Shown here piece by piece: positions 18,220 through 28,223 of a DNA stretch of 64,000 bases. Made by a program: the position numbers and the translations under genes. Position 1 is the first letter of the stretch. The number at the start of each line of letters is the position of its first letter. The notes under the pieces were generated by a model. It had not been told where the DNA came from and did not search any database. It saw only the letters and a program-made list of their open reading frames with translations. Source of the stretch: Pseudomonas sp. CAN1 (GTDB lineage: Bacteria; Pseudomonadota; Gammaproteobacteria; Pseudomonadales; Pseudomonadaceae); assembly GCF_030462585.1 (NCBI RefSeq), contig NZ_JASMRU010000001.1, positions 293,485 to 357,484 of the forward strand, read 5' to 3'.

Positions 18220-18957
18220 ATGAAAAAGATCCTCGTCATCGGCGCGACCTCCGCCATCGCCGAAGCGACTGCACGCCGCTTCGCCTCCCGCGGCGCCGAG
18301 CTGTTCCTGCTGGCGCGCAATCAGGAGCGCCTGACGAGCCTGAGCGAAGACCTCAAGGTGCGCGGCGCCAGCAGCGTCCACAGCGAGATCTTCGACGCCA
18401 ATGACTTCACCCGTCACCCAGGCGTGATCGCCAACGTCATCGAACAGCTGGGCGGGCTCGACCTGGTCCTCATTGCCCACGGCACCCTGGGCGACCAGAA
18501 AGCCTGCGAACAGGACGTAGCGCTGACCCTGAGCGAACTCAACACCAACGCCCTGAGCGTAATCAGCCTGCTGACTCCGCTGGCCAACCATTTCGAACGC
18601 CAGGGCCACGGCAGCATCGCCGTGATCAGCTCGGTCGCCGGCGACCGTGGCCGCCAGTCCAATTACATCTATGGCACCGCCAAGGGCGCGCTGAGCATCT
18701 TCCTCCAGGGCCTGCGCAATCGCTTGTACAAGTCGGGCGTACAGGTACTCACCATCAAGCCCGGCTTCGTCGATACGCCGATGACCGCCGCCTTCCCCAA
18801 GGGCCCGCTCTGGGCAACCCCGGAGAAGGTCGCCGGCGACATCGAAAAAGCCATCGGCAAGAGCAAGGACGTGCTCTACACGCCAGGGTTCTGGTGCCTG
18901 ATCATGGCGATCATCCGCAGCGTTCCTGAATTCATCTTCAAGCGACTGTCGCTGTGA
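18220..18957 (+). CDS. dprE2: DprE2-like short-chain reductase
   Basis: A 245-residue classical short-chain dehydrogenase. It has GATSAIAEATARRFA at the N-terminus, the Asn-Ala-containing middle and ISSVAGDRGRQSNYIYGTAK with catalytic Ser, Tyr and Lys. In the DprE system this enzyme reduces the 2'-keto intermediate to give polyprenyl-phosphoryl-D-arabinose. It lies 7 bases after the DprE1-like gene, and the two functions are normally paired. Without that neighbour it would only be callable as a generic reductase. Confidence 0.88.
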   Translation: MKKILVIGATSAIAEATARRFASRGAELFLLARNQERLTSLSEDLKVRGASSVHSEIFDANDFTRHPGVIANVIEQLGGLDLVLIAHGTLGDQKACEQDVALTLSELNTNALSVISLLTPLANHFERQGHGSIAVISSVAGDRGRQSNYIYGTAKGALSIFLQGLRNRLYKSGVQVLTIKPGFVDTPMTAAFPKGPLWATPEKVAGDIEKAIGKSKDVLYTPGFWCLIMAIIRSVPEFIFKRLSL

Positions 18958-20798
18958 GGAGCCTGGCCGGTCGAGCGGCCTGCCTGCTGCTGATCCTGGT
19001 TACTGCCCTGGTATTGACCAAGCTTGCATCCCCTCTGCTGCAACAGAGCTTCCAACCCGACGGCGACCTGGCCGCCGACATGCTGTTGGTCAACCAGCTG
19101 CATGACACCGGCTATCTGCTGACCGGTCATTATTCACGCTTTGGCTTCAACCATCCGGGCCCGATCTTCCTGTACGCGAACGCGGCATTCGAGCAGTTGG
19201 GCGGACTGGTAAACCTGCCCCGTGGCAATGCCTGGATACTGTCCAGCGTCACCGTCAATTTCCTCTTTCTGCTCCTGTCGGCCTGGTGCCTGGCGCGCCT
19301 GTTCGACAGGCGCCTTTCATTGACGGTGGTCGCAGCGGTGCTGCCGATGGCGGCACTGGTCGGTGAAAACCTGGTCAGTAGCTGGATGCCTTATCGGCTG
19401 ATACTACCGTTCGCCACCTTCTATCTCGCCAGTCTGCTGGCAATGAACAAAGGGCTGCGCTATCTGCCGCTGGCAATGACGCTGGCCTGCGTCCTCATCC
19501 ACGGCTATGTGACGTTACCGGTCTTTACGCTGCCAGTGCTGTTGCTGATCAGCATCCTGCAACTGCGCCAGAATGGCTGGCGCGACCCGGTACACTGGCG
19601 CTGGATCTGGGTGGCGCTGGGCATTGGCGTGCTGTTCTTCCTGCCCCTGCTGATCGACACGCTGATCCAGTATCCGGCGAACGGCAACGTGATGCGGATC
19701 ATCAAGGCACAGCGCAGTCTCAGAGGCGTCGAGAAAGCCTCCTGGCATGAGGTGCTGGATTTCACCAAGTCATTCTGGATCATTCTCAGCTCTGGCCTCG
19801 TGCCAGCGCTGCTTGCCGGCCTGGTCGCCCTGGCGCGTAGCGACTCTTCGCAGCGCAGGGTCCTCAGCCAGGCCAGCTTGCTGGCCCTGCTCCTGAGCGC
19901 GATCTTCATCCTTTACCATCTGACCGCACCCAAACCGCTGTATCCGTTCATCGCCTTGTATTACCTGGGCGTTCCGCTGGCACTGATCAGCCTGCTGACG
20001 TGTTTCACCCTGCAGGCGACTTCCAACGCTACGCTGCGCGTAGGCCTAGCGTTGGTGATTGCTGCCAGCGTCCTGCCGTGGTTGTCCCATCAGCAGGTAC
20101 CAACGCTGGCGCAACGTGGTGACATTCGCCAGCTGGGTAACTATCTGCTCGCCAAGCAGCAGGGACAGATCGTACTGGACTACCCGACCCAGCCAGAAAA
20201 CGCCTGGCCTCATGTAACAGCACTGCTGGTGTACCTGAAGGATCATGGGGCACAGGCCTGCGTGGCACGTCCGGAAATGCGCTTCCTGTTCACCCCGAGC
20301 GCCACTTGCGCTGCAGGAATCCCGGTAACGGACTACCTGACCCGGACTACCGACTGCGGCGACCAATGTCTCGCCAGCGCGGGGGATTACGCCATTACCA
20401 GACCGCCCTTCAGCGCCAGCGGCGACAAATCCGAATTCACCGGATGCACCCTGGCCAAGGCACCCTGGACACAAACCGGGGCTGATTGCGCGGTTGCAAC
20501 CAAGACCGCCGGAGCGGCCACGTTCGGCCCCTTCGTGACACTCCCCGCGGGGCGCTATCGCTTCGATATCGATTACGCTTCCAGCCTCCCGGCCAACACT
20601 TCGGCCGGTGCCTGGGACGTCGTATTCGACAAGGCCAAGGGCACCCTGGAAAAAGGCGATCTACCTGGCAGCGATAATCAACGCACGCAGCTTTCGCGGC
20701 AGTTTGTCAGCGATCGCCAGCAGCAGATGGAAATCCGTACCTTCCTGTCCGGCGCCGGAGAGCTGAAGGTCTACGCCATCACCATCACGCGTCTCTAG
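18954..20798 (+). CDS. GT-C type membrane glycosyltransferase, probable arabinofuranosyltransferase
   Basis: A 614-residue protein with about ten hydrophobic spans and a C-terminal domain of some 170 residues, probably periplasmic, with two cysteine pairs and a beta-rich end (LPAGRYRFDIDYASS). The first extracytoplasmic loop has acidic residues (QPDGDLAADM, Asp36 and Asp38) and GFNHPGPIF at 64-72, typical of GT-C enzymes that use polyprenyl-phosphate sugars. It follows GtrA-DprE1-DprE2 just as AftA (Rv3792) does in Mycobacterium, so a D-Araf donor is likely. Its GTG start overlaps the preceding stop (GTGA). The acceptor is unknown. Confidence 0.72.
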   Translation: MRSLAGRAACLLLILVTALVLTKLASPLLQQSFQPDGDLAADMLLVNQLHDTGYLLTGHYSRFGFNHPGPIFLYANAAFEQLGGLVNLPRGNAWILSSVTVNFLFLLLSAWCLARLFDRRLSLTVVAAVLPMAALVGENLVSSWMPYRLILPFATFYLASLLAMNKGLRYLPLAMTLACVLIHGYVTLPVFTLPVLLLISILQLRQNGWRDPVHWRWIWVALGIGVLFFLPLLIDTLIQYPANGNVMRIIKAQRSLRGVEKASWHEVLDFTKSFWIILSSGLVPALLAGLVALARSDSSQRRVLSQASLLALLLSAIFILYHLTAPKPLYPFIALYYLGVPLALISLLTCFTLQATSNATLRVGLALVIAASVLPWLSHQQVPTLAQRGDIRQLGNYLLAKQQGQIVLDYPTQPENAWPHVTALLVYLKDHGAQACVARPEMRFLFTPSATCAAGIPVTDYLTRTTDCGDQCLASAGDYAITRPPFSASGDKSEFTGCTLAKAPWTQTGADCAVATKTAGAATFGPFVTLPAGRYRFDIDYASSLPANTSAGAWDVVFDKAKGTLEKGDLPGSDNQRTQLSRQFVSDRQQQMEIRTFLSGAGELKVYAITITRL

Positions 20799-20832
20799 TC
20801 AGACCAGGCACACCAGAAGAAGAGCGAAGAAC

Positions 20833-21879
20833 ATGCTTGGCATAACACGATTCGTCCTGGCCATCCTGGTCCTGCTCTCGCACACGACCGGCGCCGGCTT
20901 CAGCTTCAATCCCGGCATCGTCGCCGTGATCGTTTTCTATTTCACCAGTGGCTACCTGATGCAACGGAGCTACCGGCGCTTCAGCGAACATTCGGAGCAT
21001 CCCGCCCGGACTTTCTACCTCGATCGGGTACTGAAACTGTTTCCGCAATACGCCGTCGTCGTAATCGCCAGTTTTGCTGCCATCGCTGCGCTCGGCCCCG
21101 CCGAGCACGTACTGTTCCTGAACCAGCAGGCAAGCCTTGGCAAGGTGCTGCTCAATCTCGCCCTGTTGCCGGCCAACTACGTATTCGCGCCACTGGTCAT
21201 CGGGCCGATGCTGCCCCACCCGATCATTCCACCGGCCTGGTCGCTATCGAGCGAGTTCCACTTCTACCTGCTGCTGCCGCTGATCTTCCTGCTGCCCAGG
21301 CGCGGCTTCCTGGCTCTGCTCTGCCTGACTCTGTCCATCCAGGTCGCTGCACTGTTCTTCGGCAGCGGTCCGTTCAACAGCGACAATTTCGGCTATCGCT
21401 TCATCTTCGGCGTGCTGACGTTCTTTCTTTTCGGCTATGCCTTTTCCAAGGCACATGAGCTCTTCTATCGTCGAATCGTACAAACCGTATGGGTCTTGTA
21501 TGTGGCGATGCTACTGATCGTAGCCCCTGCCTTCGGCCTCCTCGCCAATCCGCATGCCCTGGAGGTCCTTTTGGGCGCAGTGCTTGCCCTCCCGCTGGTC
21601 TATGCAGCAATCACACTGCAACCACAGGATCTCTGGATCAAACGGCTGGATGAACAGCTAGGACGGCTGGCCTACCCGATCTTCATCAGCCACTTTCTGG
21701 CATTCTTCCTCTGCGAAAAGATGCTGGGGCTGCAAGGCCAATCCGGGCTGGCTATTCCTGCAGTCATTCTGACTTGCCTGATTATTTCGTGGCTTTTATC
21801 AGCGCTGCAACGCGGCGTAGACCGCTATCGACTGGCTAGTCGCGGATTCGACAGCGCCAAGAGGCTTGCGGAAGCCTAG
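20833..21879 (+). CDS. Acyltransferase family 3 (OafA-like) membrane protein
   Basis: A 348-residue protein with about ten hydrophobic spans. The N-terminus has the family R-x10-H motif (Arg6, His17, in [12 protein letters not shown]), then [15 protein letters not shown] and [17 protein letters not shown]. Such proteins O-acylate surface sugars with acyl groups from the cytoplasm. Last gene of the plus-strand operon; its TAG stop shares a CTAG with the stop of the opposing gene. Substrate unknown. Confidence 0.85.
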   Translation: MLGITRFVLAILVLLSHTTGAGFSFNPGIVAVIVFYFTSGYLMQRSYRRFSEHSEHPARTFYLDRVLKLFPQYAVVVIASFAAIAALGPAEHVLFLNQQASLGKVLLNLALLPANYVFAPLVIGPMLPHPIIPPAWSLSSEFHFYLLLPLIFLLPRRGFLALLCLTLSIQVAALFFGSGPFNSDNFGYRFIFGVLTFFLFGYAFSKAHELFYRRIVQTVWVLYVAMLLIVAPAFGLLANPHALEVLLGAVLALPLVYAAITLQPQDLWIKRLDEQLGRLAYPIFISHFLAFFLCEKMLGLQGQSGLAIPAVILTCLIISWLLSALQRGVDRYRLASRGFDSAKRLAEA

Positions 21880-23888
21880 CGCAAGCGTAACTCCCTCAGA
21901 GCGATAGCTAGAGTCCTTGGATCACCAGTGCCTGGCGTCCTGGCGTCCGGAAGATCCCACTCAAGCTCATTATCTGCCTCCACGAGCAGCCAGCGTGGGT
22001 CGATAGGGATCACCAGCCGCTCATCCCAGCCCTGTAATTGAAACTCGCCCAATGAGTGGCCATTCAATCGTAGGGCGACTCTCTGACTACCCAGCGCTCC
22101 GAAGCGTATCTCCAACCTTCCTTCGGAAAGCGTCTTGGGAGAAATGCGGAACAACGTTGCCGCACGCTTGCCGTTGCTCCAGCGAATATCACCTTCGCGG
22201 CCGAACCATCCAGCAAAGCCGGTAGCAGAATCCGGGTCCAGCAGCCCATCCTGAGCTAGGGTAGGAGGAGGTTCTGGCATGTCTGCCCGCGGGAGAGACG
22301 AAATAATGTCCTTACGAGCAAGTACGCCATAGTTGTAGTACTGATCAACCAAGGAACGAATCTGCTCATCTCGCATACCTTGAACATCGAGAATATCTTT
22401 CCCGCGACTTTCCAGACTTGCGCTGACTAGATACTTCAGTTCGTAGCGTGCACCATAGCGCTCTTGAGTCATGCCCCATGCCAGATCAAGACTTGGAAGC
22501 ACCCAGGAGGCTATCAGCTCTGGATTCCTTGATAGCACGTAGTCGGGATCGAATTTGGAGTGAGCGGTGAAGAACTTAATGTTCGCAGGCATTGTGCGCC
22601 GACCGATATGACGATCATTCAATCCCAACAGGTCAAGCGATGGCAGGCCGGAATAGAACGGGACTTTCCCCGCAGCATCAATTGCCAGTAGGTACGATGG
22701 GTTAGCCTGCTTGAGGAAGCGACCAAGGGCGTACCACATATCATACGTCTTCTCCCTGTAGGAGAAGCGTGCATCTTCGTGCAGAACCAGAGATCCAGCC
22801 AACAACGCAAATAACGGCAATGCAAATTTCAATGGGGTCTGGCGTACTCCGGCAGCAAGGTGGAGCACGGCAAACAGGCCAACCGGAATGACCGACAACA
22901 GGAAGCGCTCGAAATAGATATCACCGCCGATGTAGATGAAATAGCCTACCGTCGCACTCAGCAGGACAAATGGAAATGGGTGACGATGAACCAGATCTCG
23001 ACGCATCAACGCTAACAATGCCGTCATCACCATGAACGCTAACAGTCCGTTGAAGCGCCCCCACATCCATAGCATTCTGAAGCCGAACTTCAGGCGATCT
23101 TCAAAGCCCCCTGTGATCTTGGCGTGAAAAGTATTTGCTATATAGTCGTTATAGTAATAGAGACGCCAGAATGTATAGAGCCCCATCACCAGAACCACGA
23201 ATAATGTGAGTTGCAACGCTACCTTCCGCTTCCCGCTCAAAGCGAGCGCCACCGCAGCCAACAAAGGAATCGTGAAACCATCGACGCGGCAAAGCGAGCA
23301 CGCCAGAGCAAGCGCAAGGAGCACCCGTAAATCAGGCTCTAAGCGGTCAACTGCGGACCACACCAACAACACGAGGAACAGGACCAGAACGCTCTCCAGT
23401 CCTGTGGCTGCGTTTGCCCAAAGCACAGGACTTAAGGCAAGTAACATTACACCAACTGCAGCCCATCTCTCGCCAAGGTAATCTTTGATCAAGTTGTGGA
23501 AGACAATGCAGCAACCACCCAACAACAAAGCGTTTACTACCAGACTAAAGAAATAGAGCGAGTCGGCACCTAACCACACGCCAGGCACCATTAGCAATGT
23601 GTAGAGCAGATTCGAGTATCCCTCGACTGACTCACCGGGAGTGAAGATTAACCCTAGTCCGGAAGATAGGTTGGCCGCATAGCGATAACTGATGAACGCG
23701 TCATCGGACCCAAGAGCGTTTCCACTGGCAGGTGTCGAGTAGCCAAAATGACCGTGTAGTATCGCCCCGCAGATGGCGATAAACACGGCCAGATAAAGCC
23801 AAAAATTCAACGCTCGAGTGCTTTCCTCTGAACGCATGTGTGATCCCAGCCGCATGTCAGATTCACTACCGGATGAGCGGCTAATCAT
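21876..23888 (-). CDS. AftB-like membrane glycosyltransferase
   Basis: A 670-residue protein with about ten hydrophobic spans and a long C-terminal domain outside the membrane. The segment [20 protein letters not shown]...[15 protein letters not shown] (residues 61-96) matches the loop pattern of AftB-type terminal arabinofuranosyltransferases (Asp-Asp, then Glu-Gly-Tyr-Asn). The start at 23888 overlaps the preceding stop as ATGA; internal Met codons are possible starts. Base composition is clearly richer in A and T than the flanking genes. Arabinose specificity is inferred from this motif and from the nearby DprE genes. Confidence 0.65.
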   Translation of the reverse strand: MISRSSGSESDMRLGSHMRSEESTRALNFWLYLAVFIAICGAILHGHFGYSTPASGNALGSDDAFISYRYAANLSSGLGLIFTPGESVEGYSNLLYTLLMVPGVWLGADSLYFFSLVVNALLLGGCCIVFHNLIKDYLGERWAAVGVMLLALSPVLWANAATGLESVLVLFLVLLVWSAVDRLEPDLRVLLALALACSLCRVDGFTIPLLAAVALALSGKRKVALQLTLFVVLVMGLYTFWRLYYYNDYIANTFHAKITGGFEDRLKFGFRMLWMWGRFNGLLAFMVMTALLALMRRDLVHRHPFPFVLLSATVGYFIYIGGDIYFERFLLSVIPVGLFAVLHLAAGVRQTPLKFALPLFALLAGSLVLHEDARFSYREKTYDMWYALGRFLKQANPSYLLAIDAAGKVPFYSGLPSLDLLGLNDRHIGRRTMPANIKFFTAHSKFDPDYVLSRNPELIASWVLPSLDLAWGMTQERYGARYELKYLVSASLESRGKDILDVQGMRDEQIRSLVDQYYNYGVLARKDIISSLPRADMPEPPPTLAQDGLLDPDSATGFAGWFGREGDIRWSNGKRAATLFRISPKTLSEGRLEIRFGALGSQRVALRLNGHSLGEFQLQGWDERLVIPIDPRWLLVEADNELEWDLPDARTPGTGDPRTLAIALRELRLR

Positions 23889-25339
23889 TGCGCCACCTCA
23901 TCTCGGTGAAGGGAAATCACCTGACATCCACTATCTGCGCCAACCCGCGCCTTCACGTCCCAATCAAAAATGAACACATACTTCGGATACAAGGAGCTGT
24001 CGCAGACGATACGGAAGTCGCTTTTGCGGGCAGGCGTCATCAGCGTCACGCTGTTCATCGGGATACTCCAATTTGCTCCTGAAGCCGCGAACTCCGAATA
24101 GAAGAACTGCTCCATGCCGGTGTAGCCAAATGAGACGGTTTGCCCTGGTTTCAAGCTGGCAATGAAGCCACGAACTTTCTGTACTTCCGCCTCGGCGATA
24201 AAGGATTTCCTGAGTAACTCCGCACGCGGCCACATTGGCCCCAACGTAAAGGACTTTTCCCAACCGTACGTAGCAAAGGGGTACAGCAGCAGGATTGCCA
24301 GCACACCCACCAGACATCGGGCAAATTGGTGCGCTTGCAATGAGCGTATATCGAGCAACAAACTCAGTCCTAGCAACCAAATGGAGAAAACAAAGGCAAA
24401 GCTGTACCACATGTTGTGGCCATTGAGCGCCAAAGCCATGAAGCTGGCCGCATAGAGCGACAGGATGGCATCTGCACAGAGGCTGCGCCGCACCAGAATT
24501 TGCAACAGTGCCAAGAGCAGGATGAGCGATATCTTCAGCCAGCCATTAGGGCCGTCCATCACCGGTGACTCCAGTTTGTAAGCAAACTGGAACTTCATGT
24601 CCTCCAGAAACCCGCCGATGTGCTTGAGGACGAACACGCAATATCCGGCCAGCACTAGCACCGACACGCACAACGCAAGCAATTCGTATGGACCGATAAG
24701 AAGCGTTTCTCGGCGAACTATCTTCCAGCCGATCAGCACCGCATAGGGGAGCACCATATAAACCGCGTTGAAATGCACTACCGCACTCAGCAGCACCAGC
24801 GATAGTCCAAGAGCATAATGCGAACGCAACATTGCCCAGAGCGAAGCGAGGAACATCAGCGCGTACAGCACATCCATACGCGCGATGTTGGAAATCACCA
24901 GCGAATAAGGCGAGAGGAATGCCAGCAATGTCAGGGCCAGCCCAACGACCTGCAGCCAGCCCTGAAAGCGCAGCTGTCGAAGGATACCCAGCGCGAGTCC
25001 GAAGGCGCCGAGGAACAGTAGGCAGGACACCCACCGGGAAATTTCGAAGCTGTAGCCGAACACCTTGTACACCGCCGCCAGCAGCAGCATGTACCCCGGC
25101 GGCATCCACATCACGACTCGCTCGGTATTCAGCCCGTAGACGTAGAAACTGCCGGCCCTGCTGAACTCGAAGGCTTGGGCAGTGAAGGCCGTCTCGTCGT
25201 TCCACGGCACGGGAAACTCGAACCCCATGCCTAACCGAATGGTCAACGTCACAGCCAGCAGTACGAACGCAGCCAGAAGCATGCCCGTGCGCCCCGCCAC
25301 GCGATCTAGGACGGCACCCAGCACCCTATTCCTTTGCAT
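23885..25339 (-). CDS. GT39/ArnT-like membrane glycosyltransferase
   Basis: A 484-residue protein with ten or more hydrophobic spans. The first loop has WNDETAF (Asp48-Glu49), the acidic pair typical of GT-C enzymes of the PMT/ArnT class, followed by a [13 protein letters not shown] helix. It probably transfers a sugar from a polyprenyl carrier on the periplasmic face. Overlaps the AftB-like gene by four bases. The last 800 bases of the gene are AT-rich like the next gene. Donor and acceptor unknown. Confidence 0.65.
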   Translation of the reverse strand: MQRNRVLGAVLDRVAGRTGMLLAAFVLLAVTLTIRLGMGFEFPVPWNDETAFTAQAFEFSRAGSFYVYGLNTERVVMWMPPGYMLLLAAVYKVFGYSFEISRWVSCLLFLGAFGLALGILRQLRFQGWLQVVGLALTLLAFLSPYSLVISNIARMDVLYALMFLASLWAMLRSHYALGLSLVLLSAVVHFNAVYMVLPYAVLIGWKIVRRETLLIGPYELLALCVSVLVLAGYCVFVLKHIGGFLEDMKFQFAYKLESPVMDGPNGWLKISLILLLALLQILVRRSLCADAILSLYAASFMALALNGHNMWYSFAFVFSIWLLGLSLLLDIRSLQAHQFARCLVGVLAILLLYPFATYGWEKSFTLGPMWPRAELLRKSFIAEAEVQKVRGFIASLKPGQTVSFGYTGMEQFFYSEFAASGANWSIPMNSVTLMTPARKSDFRIVCDSSLYPKYVFIFDWDVKARVGADSGCQVISLHRDEVAQ

Positions 25340-25351
25340 ACCGCTTCCTTA

Positions 25352-26173
25352 TCAGTATGGTTTGCGCGCGATGATCGCCTGGCTCTTGGGCATGACCTCA
25401 TCCAGCGCATGCTTGACGCGTGCGCCGTCGGGAATCGCCATCAGGCTCGCCCAGGTCCTGGCCCAATTGTTCAGCAGCGGATGGTCGGGGTTGGACAGGT
25501 CCTTGCGACAGACCCAGAAAAACGCCCACCAGACGGCCCAGTAGAAGCCGTAGTAGGTGCGCCGCTCGACGATCAGGCCGGCATCCGTCACCAGTCGCTC
25601 GAAATCATCACGGCTGAAGATATTGATGTGGTTGGGCTTCTGGAAATGCGCAGCCGGTGCCAGGAGCTGCTGCACGCCCTCGCTGCGTGCATCGGGGACG
25701 CTGAGCAGGTACTGCGCACCAGGCTTGCCGACGCGAACCAGTTCACGCATGAAATCGGCGGGCACATCGACGTGCTCCAGCACTTCCATCGCGATGACCT
25801 TGTCCAGATGCGCGTCGGGCAGCGGCAGCGGGTTGGCATCGGTGACCAGTGGGTGCAATCCCCTTGCAGGCATGCCCTTGAGCATCTCCGCCACACGCGC
25901 CACCCGGTCGGCGTCGATATCGCCGAAGATCAGCTCGGCGCCCATCTTCGCGCAGAAGTGACTGAACTGACCGTCACCGCAACCGATATCCAGTACGCGG
26001 TCTTCGGCGCGGATCGGGAAGCCCTCCAGCAGTTGGCCACCCTCCACGTCGAACCAGCCGCTCAGGCAGGCATCGACCAGGGCGAAGTCGCTCGCCGGAG
26101 CCTCGGAGGGAGTGTTGTTCGCCGTTGGCGCAGGTTGCTCGGCGAATAGGTTTCGCAGGTGCTTCAACATCAT
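25352..26173 (-). CDS. SAM-dependent methyltransferase
   Basis: A 273-residue class I methyltransferase with motif I VLDIGCGDGQFSHF, acidic motif FGDIDADR, and MEVLEHVDVP. It is clearly paralogous to the protein at 27336: both share LPLPDA, EVLEHV, RVGKPGA, LSVP and PNHIN-FS segments. It belongs to the five-gene group resembling PA5455-PA5459, two of which are methyltransferases linked to CPA synthesis in P. aeruginosa. O-methylation of the polysaccharide is the likely role. Confidence 0.8.
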   Translation of the reverse strand: MMLKHLRNLFAEQPAPTANNTPSEAPASDFALVDACLSGWFDVEGGQLLEGFPIRAEDRVLDIGCGDGQFSHFCAKMGAELIFGDIDADRVARVAEMLKGMPARGLHPLVTDANPLPLPDAHLDKVIAMEVLEHVDVPADFMRELVRVGKPGAQYLLSVPDARSEGVQQLLAPAAHFQKPNHINIFSRDDFERLVTDAGLIVERRTYYGFYWAVWWAFFWVCRKDLSNPDHPLLNNWARTWASLMAIPDGARVKHALDEVMPKSQAIIARKPY

Positions 26174-27339
26174 TGGACCTTCATGTCGGCGGTCGTCCGT
26201 CCGGGCTCGGCAGTAACATCACCGCCGGCATAGTCCCGGGCAATGGCTGCTCCGCGCAGGCGCAGGGGTGTCTCGATAAATCGGAAGTTCACTTCAGCCA
26301 GCACGACTATCAGCGCCCCCGCCGTCAGCAGGAAGGGATAAAAATACTGCGTGTCGAATACTGCGCCGGGCGACACTCGGGTCCAGATTTCCCGCGTCGC
26401 CATGAAGGCGGGCACGTGGATCAGATAGATCGCGTAGGAGCGCGCGCCAACCCAGAGCATCAAGCGGCGCAACGGCCCCGGAGGAAGGAAGATATTTCCA
26501 TCGTAGGTCGCCATCCACACCAGCAGCGCCGAAAGCAGCGCCAACAGGCTGAAGCGGTACGAAACCACTTTCAGCACATTGGAATCTATGATCCCGAGGA
26601 ACAGTAGGGCGACACACAGCACGGCCGTGCCCACAAGCCAACCGCGCATGAGGAACACTGGACGCGCCAGGGCATAGGAGAAATGCCGGCTCCACAATGC
26701 AAGCAGCACACCCAGCGCCAGAGAGTCGCTACGAAATACCACCGACAACAGCGTGCGCTCGGACAACAGCTGATAGACAACCAGCGCAACCAGCACGTGC
26801 GGCAGATAGCGCCGGCTAAGCAGGATTACGAAAGGCAGCAGCAGGTAGAACTGCTCCTCCAGCGATAGCGTCCAGTAGACGAAGCTGGCGCCATATTCAC
26901 GGCTGCCGAAAGTTTCGGCGAAGCGCAGGTTCGCGACCTGCAGAACACCGGCCACGGTAGCCTCGACATTGGCGCGCAAGGTACCAAAAGCGCCGGACTG
27001 ATTGAACGCCACAGCCGCCACCAGGACGACGGCCAGCCAGACCCAGGCTGACGGCAGAAGACGCCAGGCACGGCGAATCCAGAATGCCAGGGTGGTCCGG
27101 CAGGCCTGCTGCGAGCTGGTACAGCCTTGCAGCCTCGGCACCAGGTCACGGGCAATGACGAAACCGGAAATCACCAGGAACAAGTCGACCCCGAAGCCGC
27201 CGCCAAAATACACGGCCAGCCGCTCCAGCGCCGGCGTCGACCAGGTGAACAGGTTGCCATGGGCATGGTGCAGCACCACGGACAATACGGCGAAGCCACG
27301 CAGAATCTCGATGTCGTCGATACGCCCCCTGGACATCAT
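26170..27339 (-). CDS. Acyltransferase family 3 membrane protein
   Basis: A 389-residue protein of the OafA type with ten hydrophobic spans. The N-terminus IEILRGFAVLSVVLHHAHG holds the R-x10-H motif, and FGVDLFLVISGFVI and SLEEQFYLLLPF follow. It corresponds to the acyltransferase of the PA5455-PA5459 group. Four-base overlaps with both neighbouring methyltransferase genes indicate a coupled operon. It is not closely similar to the acyltransferase at 20833. Confidence 0.85.
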   Translation of the reverse strand: MMSRGRIDDIEILRGFAVLSVVLHHAHGNLFTWSTPALERLAVYFGGGFGVDLFLVISGFVIARDLVPRLQGCTSSQQACRTTLAFWIRRAWRLLPSAWVWLAVVLVAAVAFNQSGAFGTLRANVEATVAGVLQVANLRFAETFGSREYGASFVYWTLSLEEQFYLLLPFVILLSRRYLPHVLVALVVYQLLSERTLLSVVFRSDSLALGVLLALWSRHFSYALARPVFLMRGWLVGTAVLCVALLFLGIIDSNVLKVVSYRFSLLALLSALLVWMATYDGNIFLPPGPLRRLMLWVGARSYAIYLIHVPAFMATREIWTRVSPGAVFDTQYFYPFLLTAGALIVVLAEVNFRFIETPLRLRGAAIARDYAGGDVTAEPGRTTADMKVQ

Positions 27340-28223
27340 TCCGCTCCTGGCACGCCCGGCTTGCGAGCCAGGATTATCTGGGTCTTGGGTAATGCCGCGT
27401 CGAGCTTGTCGCGCAGCAGCTCACCGCCTGGCAGGGAAATGGTCTTGAGCCAGAGTCGCGACCACTCCTCCAAAAGCGGAGAAAAAGGCGGCGCCAGCAG
27501 GTCGTGGGTTGCCCCCTCGAAGGTCTGGCCATCAGCCTTGCCGGTCGTCCAGTAGATCATCATCCACAGCGTCCAGAAGAATCCGTAGGAATGCCGGGAG
27601 ACTATCTCCAGGCCCGCACCCTGGACCGCGGCAGCGAACGCCTCTGCACTGAACACGTTGATATGGTTGGGAGCACAGAAGTGTCCGGCTGGCGCGAGCT
27701 CGCGCTGCAGCTCTTCGCTCTGCTGGGCAGGAACCGAGAGGAAATACAGTGCCCCCGGCTTTCCTACGCGGTTCAGCTCGGCAAGGATGGCTTCGGGTTG
27801 CTCGACATGCTCCAGCACCTCCAATGCAACGATGCGACTGGCGGTTGCGTCGGGCAACGGTAGCGGCAGGCTATCGGACACAATGCCGCGCGCCTCCCTT
27901 GCCGTGGTTTGCGCGACCTTATCCGCGACACCTTCGACCTTGGCCGCCTCGGAGTCGGTAAATATCACCGACGCTCCCTGGCGTGCGCAGAACAGCGTAG
28001 CGCCACCCGCGCCGCAGCCGAGGTCCAGCACCACATCCTCCGCAGCGATGGGAAAGCCCTTGAACAACTCATGGCTGTCATTGCGAAACCAGCCGCCCTT
28101 CACCGCATCGATCAGGCCGGTACGCTGGGTATCGCTATCAAAGGTGATCTGTGCCACAGGCGCGGATGCTGGCTTTTCGCTGAAGCGCTCGCGCAGCTTG
28201 CGCCATGCCGAGGCACGCGTCAT
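27336..28223 (-). CDS. SAM-dependent methyltransferase
   Basis: A 295-residue class I methyltransferase: VLDLGCGAGGATLF, ALEVLEHVEQPEAI and RVGKPGALYFLSVP. Paralogue of the protein at 25352. The open frame continues to 28358 inside the next gene, but the ATG at 28223 overlaps that gene's stop as ATGA and gives the N-terminus MTRASAWRKL, so this start was chosen. Probably modifies the polysaccharide or its terminal residue. Confidence 0.82.
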   Translation of the reverse strand: MTRASAWRKLRERFSEKPASAPVAQITFDSDTQRTGLIDAVKGGWFRNDSHELFKGFPIAAEDVVLDLGCGAGGATLFCARQGASVIFTDSEAAKVEGVADKVAQTTAREARGIVSDSLPLPLPDATASRIVALEVLEHVEQPEAILAELNRVGKPGALYFLSVPAQQSEELQRELAPAGHFCAPNHINVFSAEAFAAAVQGAGLEIVSRHSYGFFWTLWMMIYWTTGKADGQTFEGATHDLLAPPFSPLLEEWSRLWLKTISLPGGELLRDKLDAALPKTQIILARKPGVPGAE

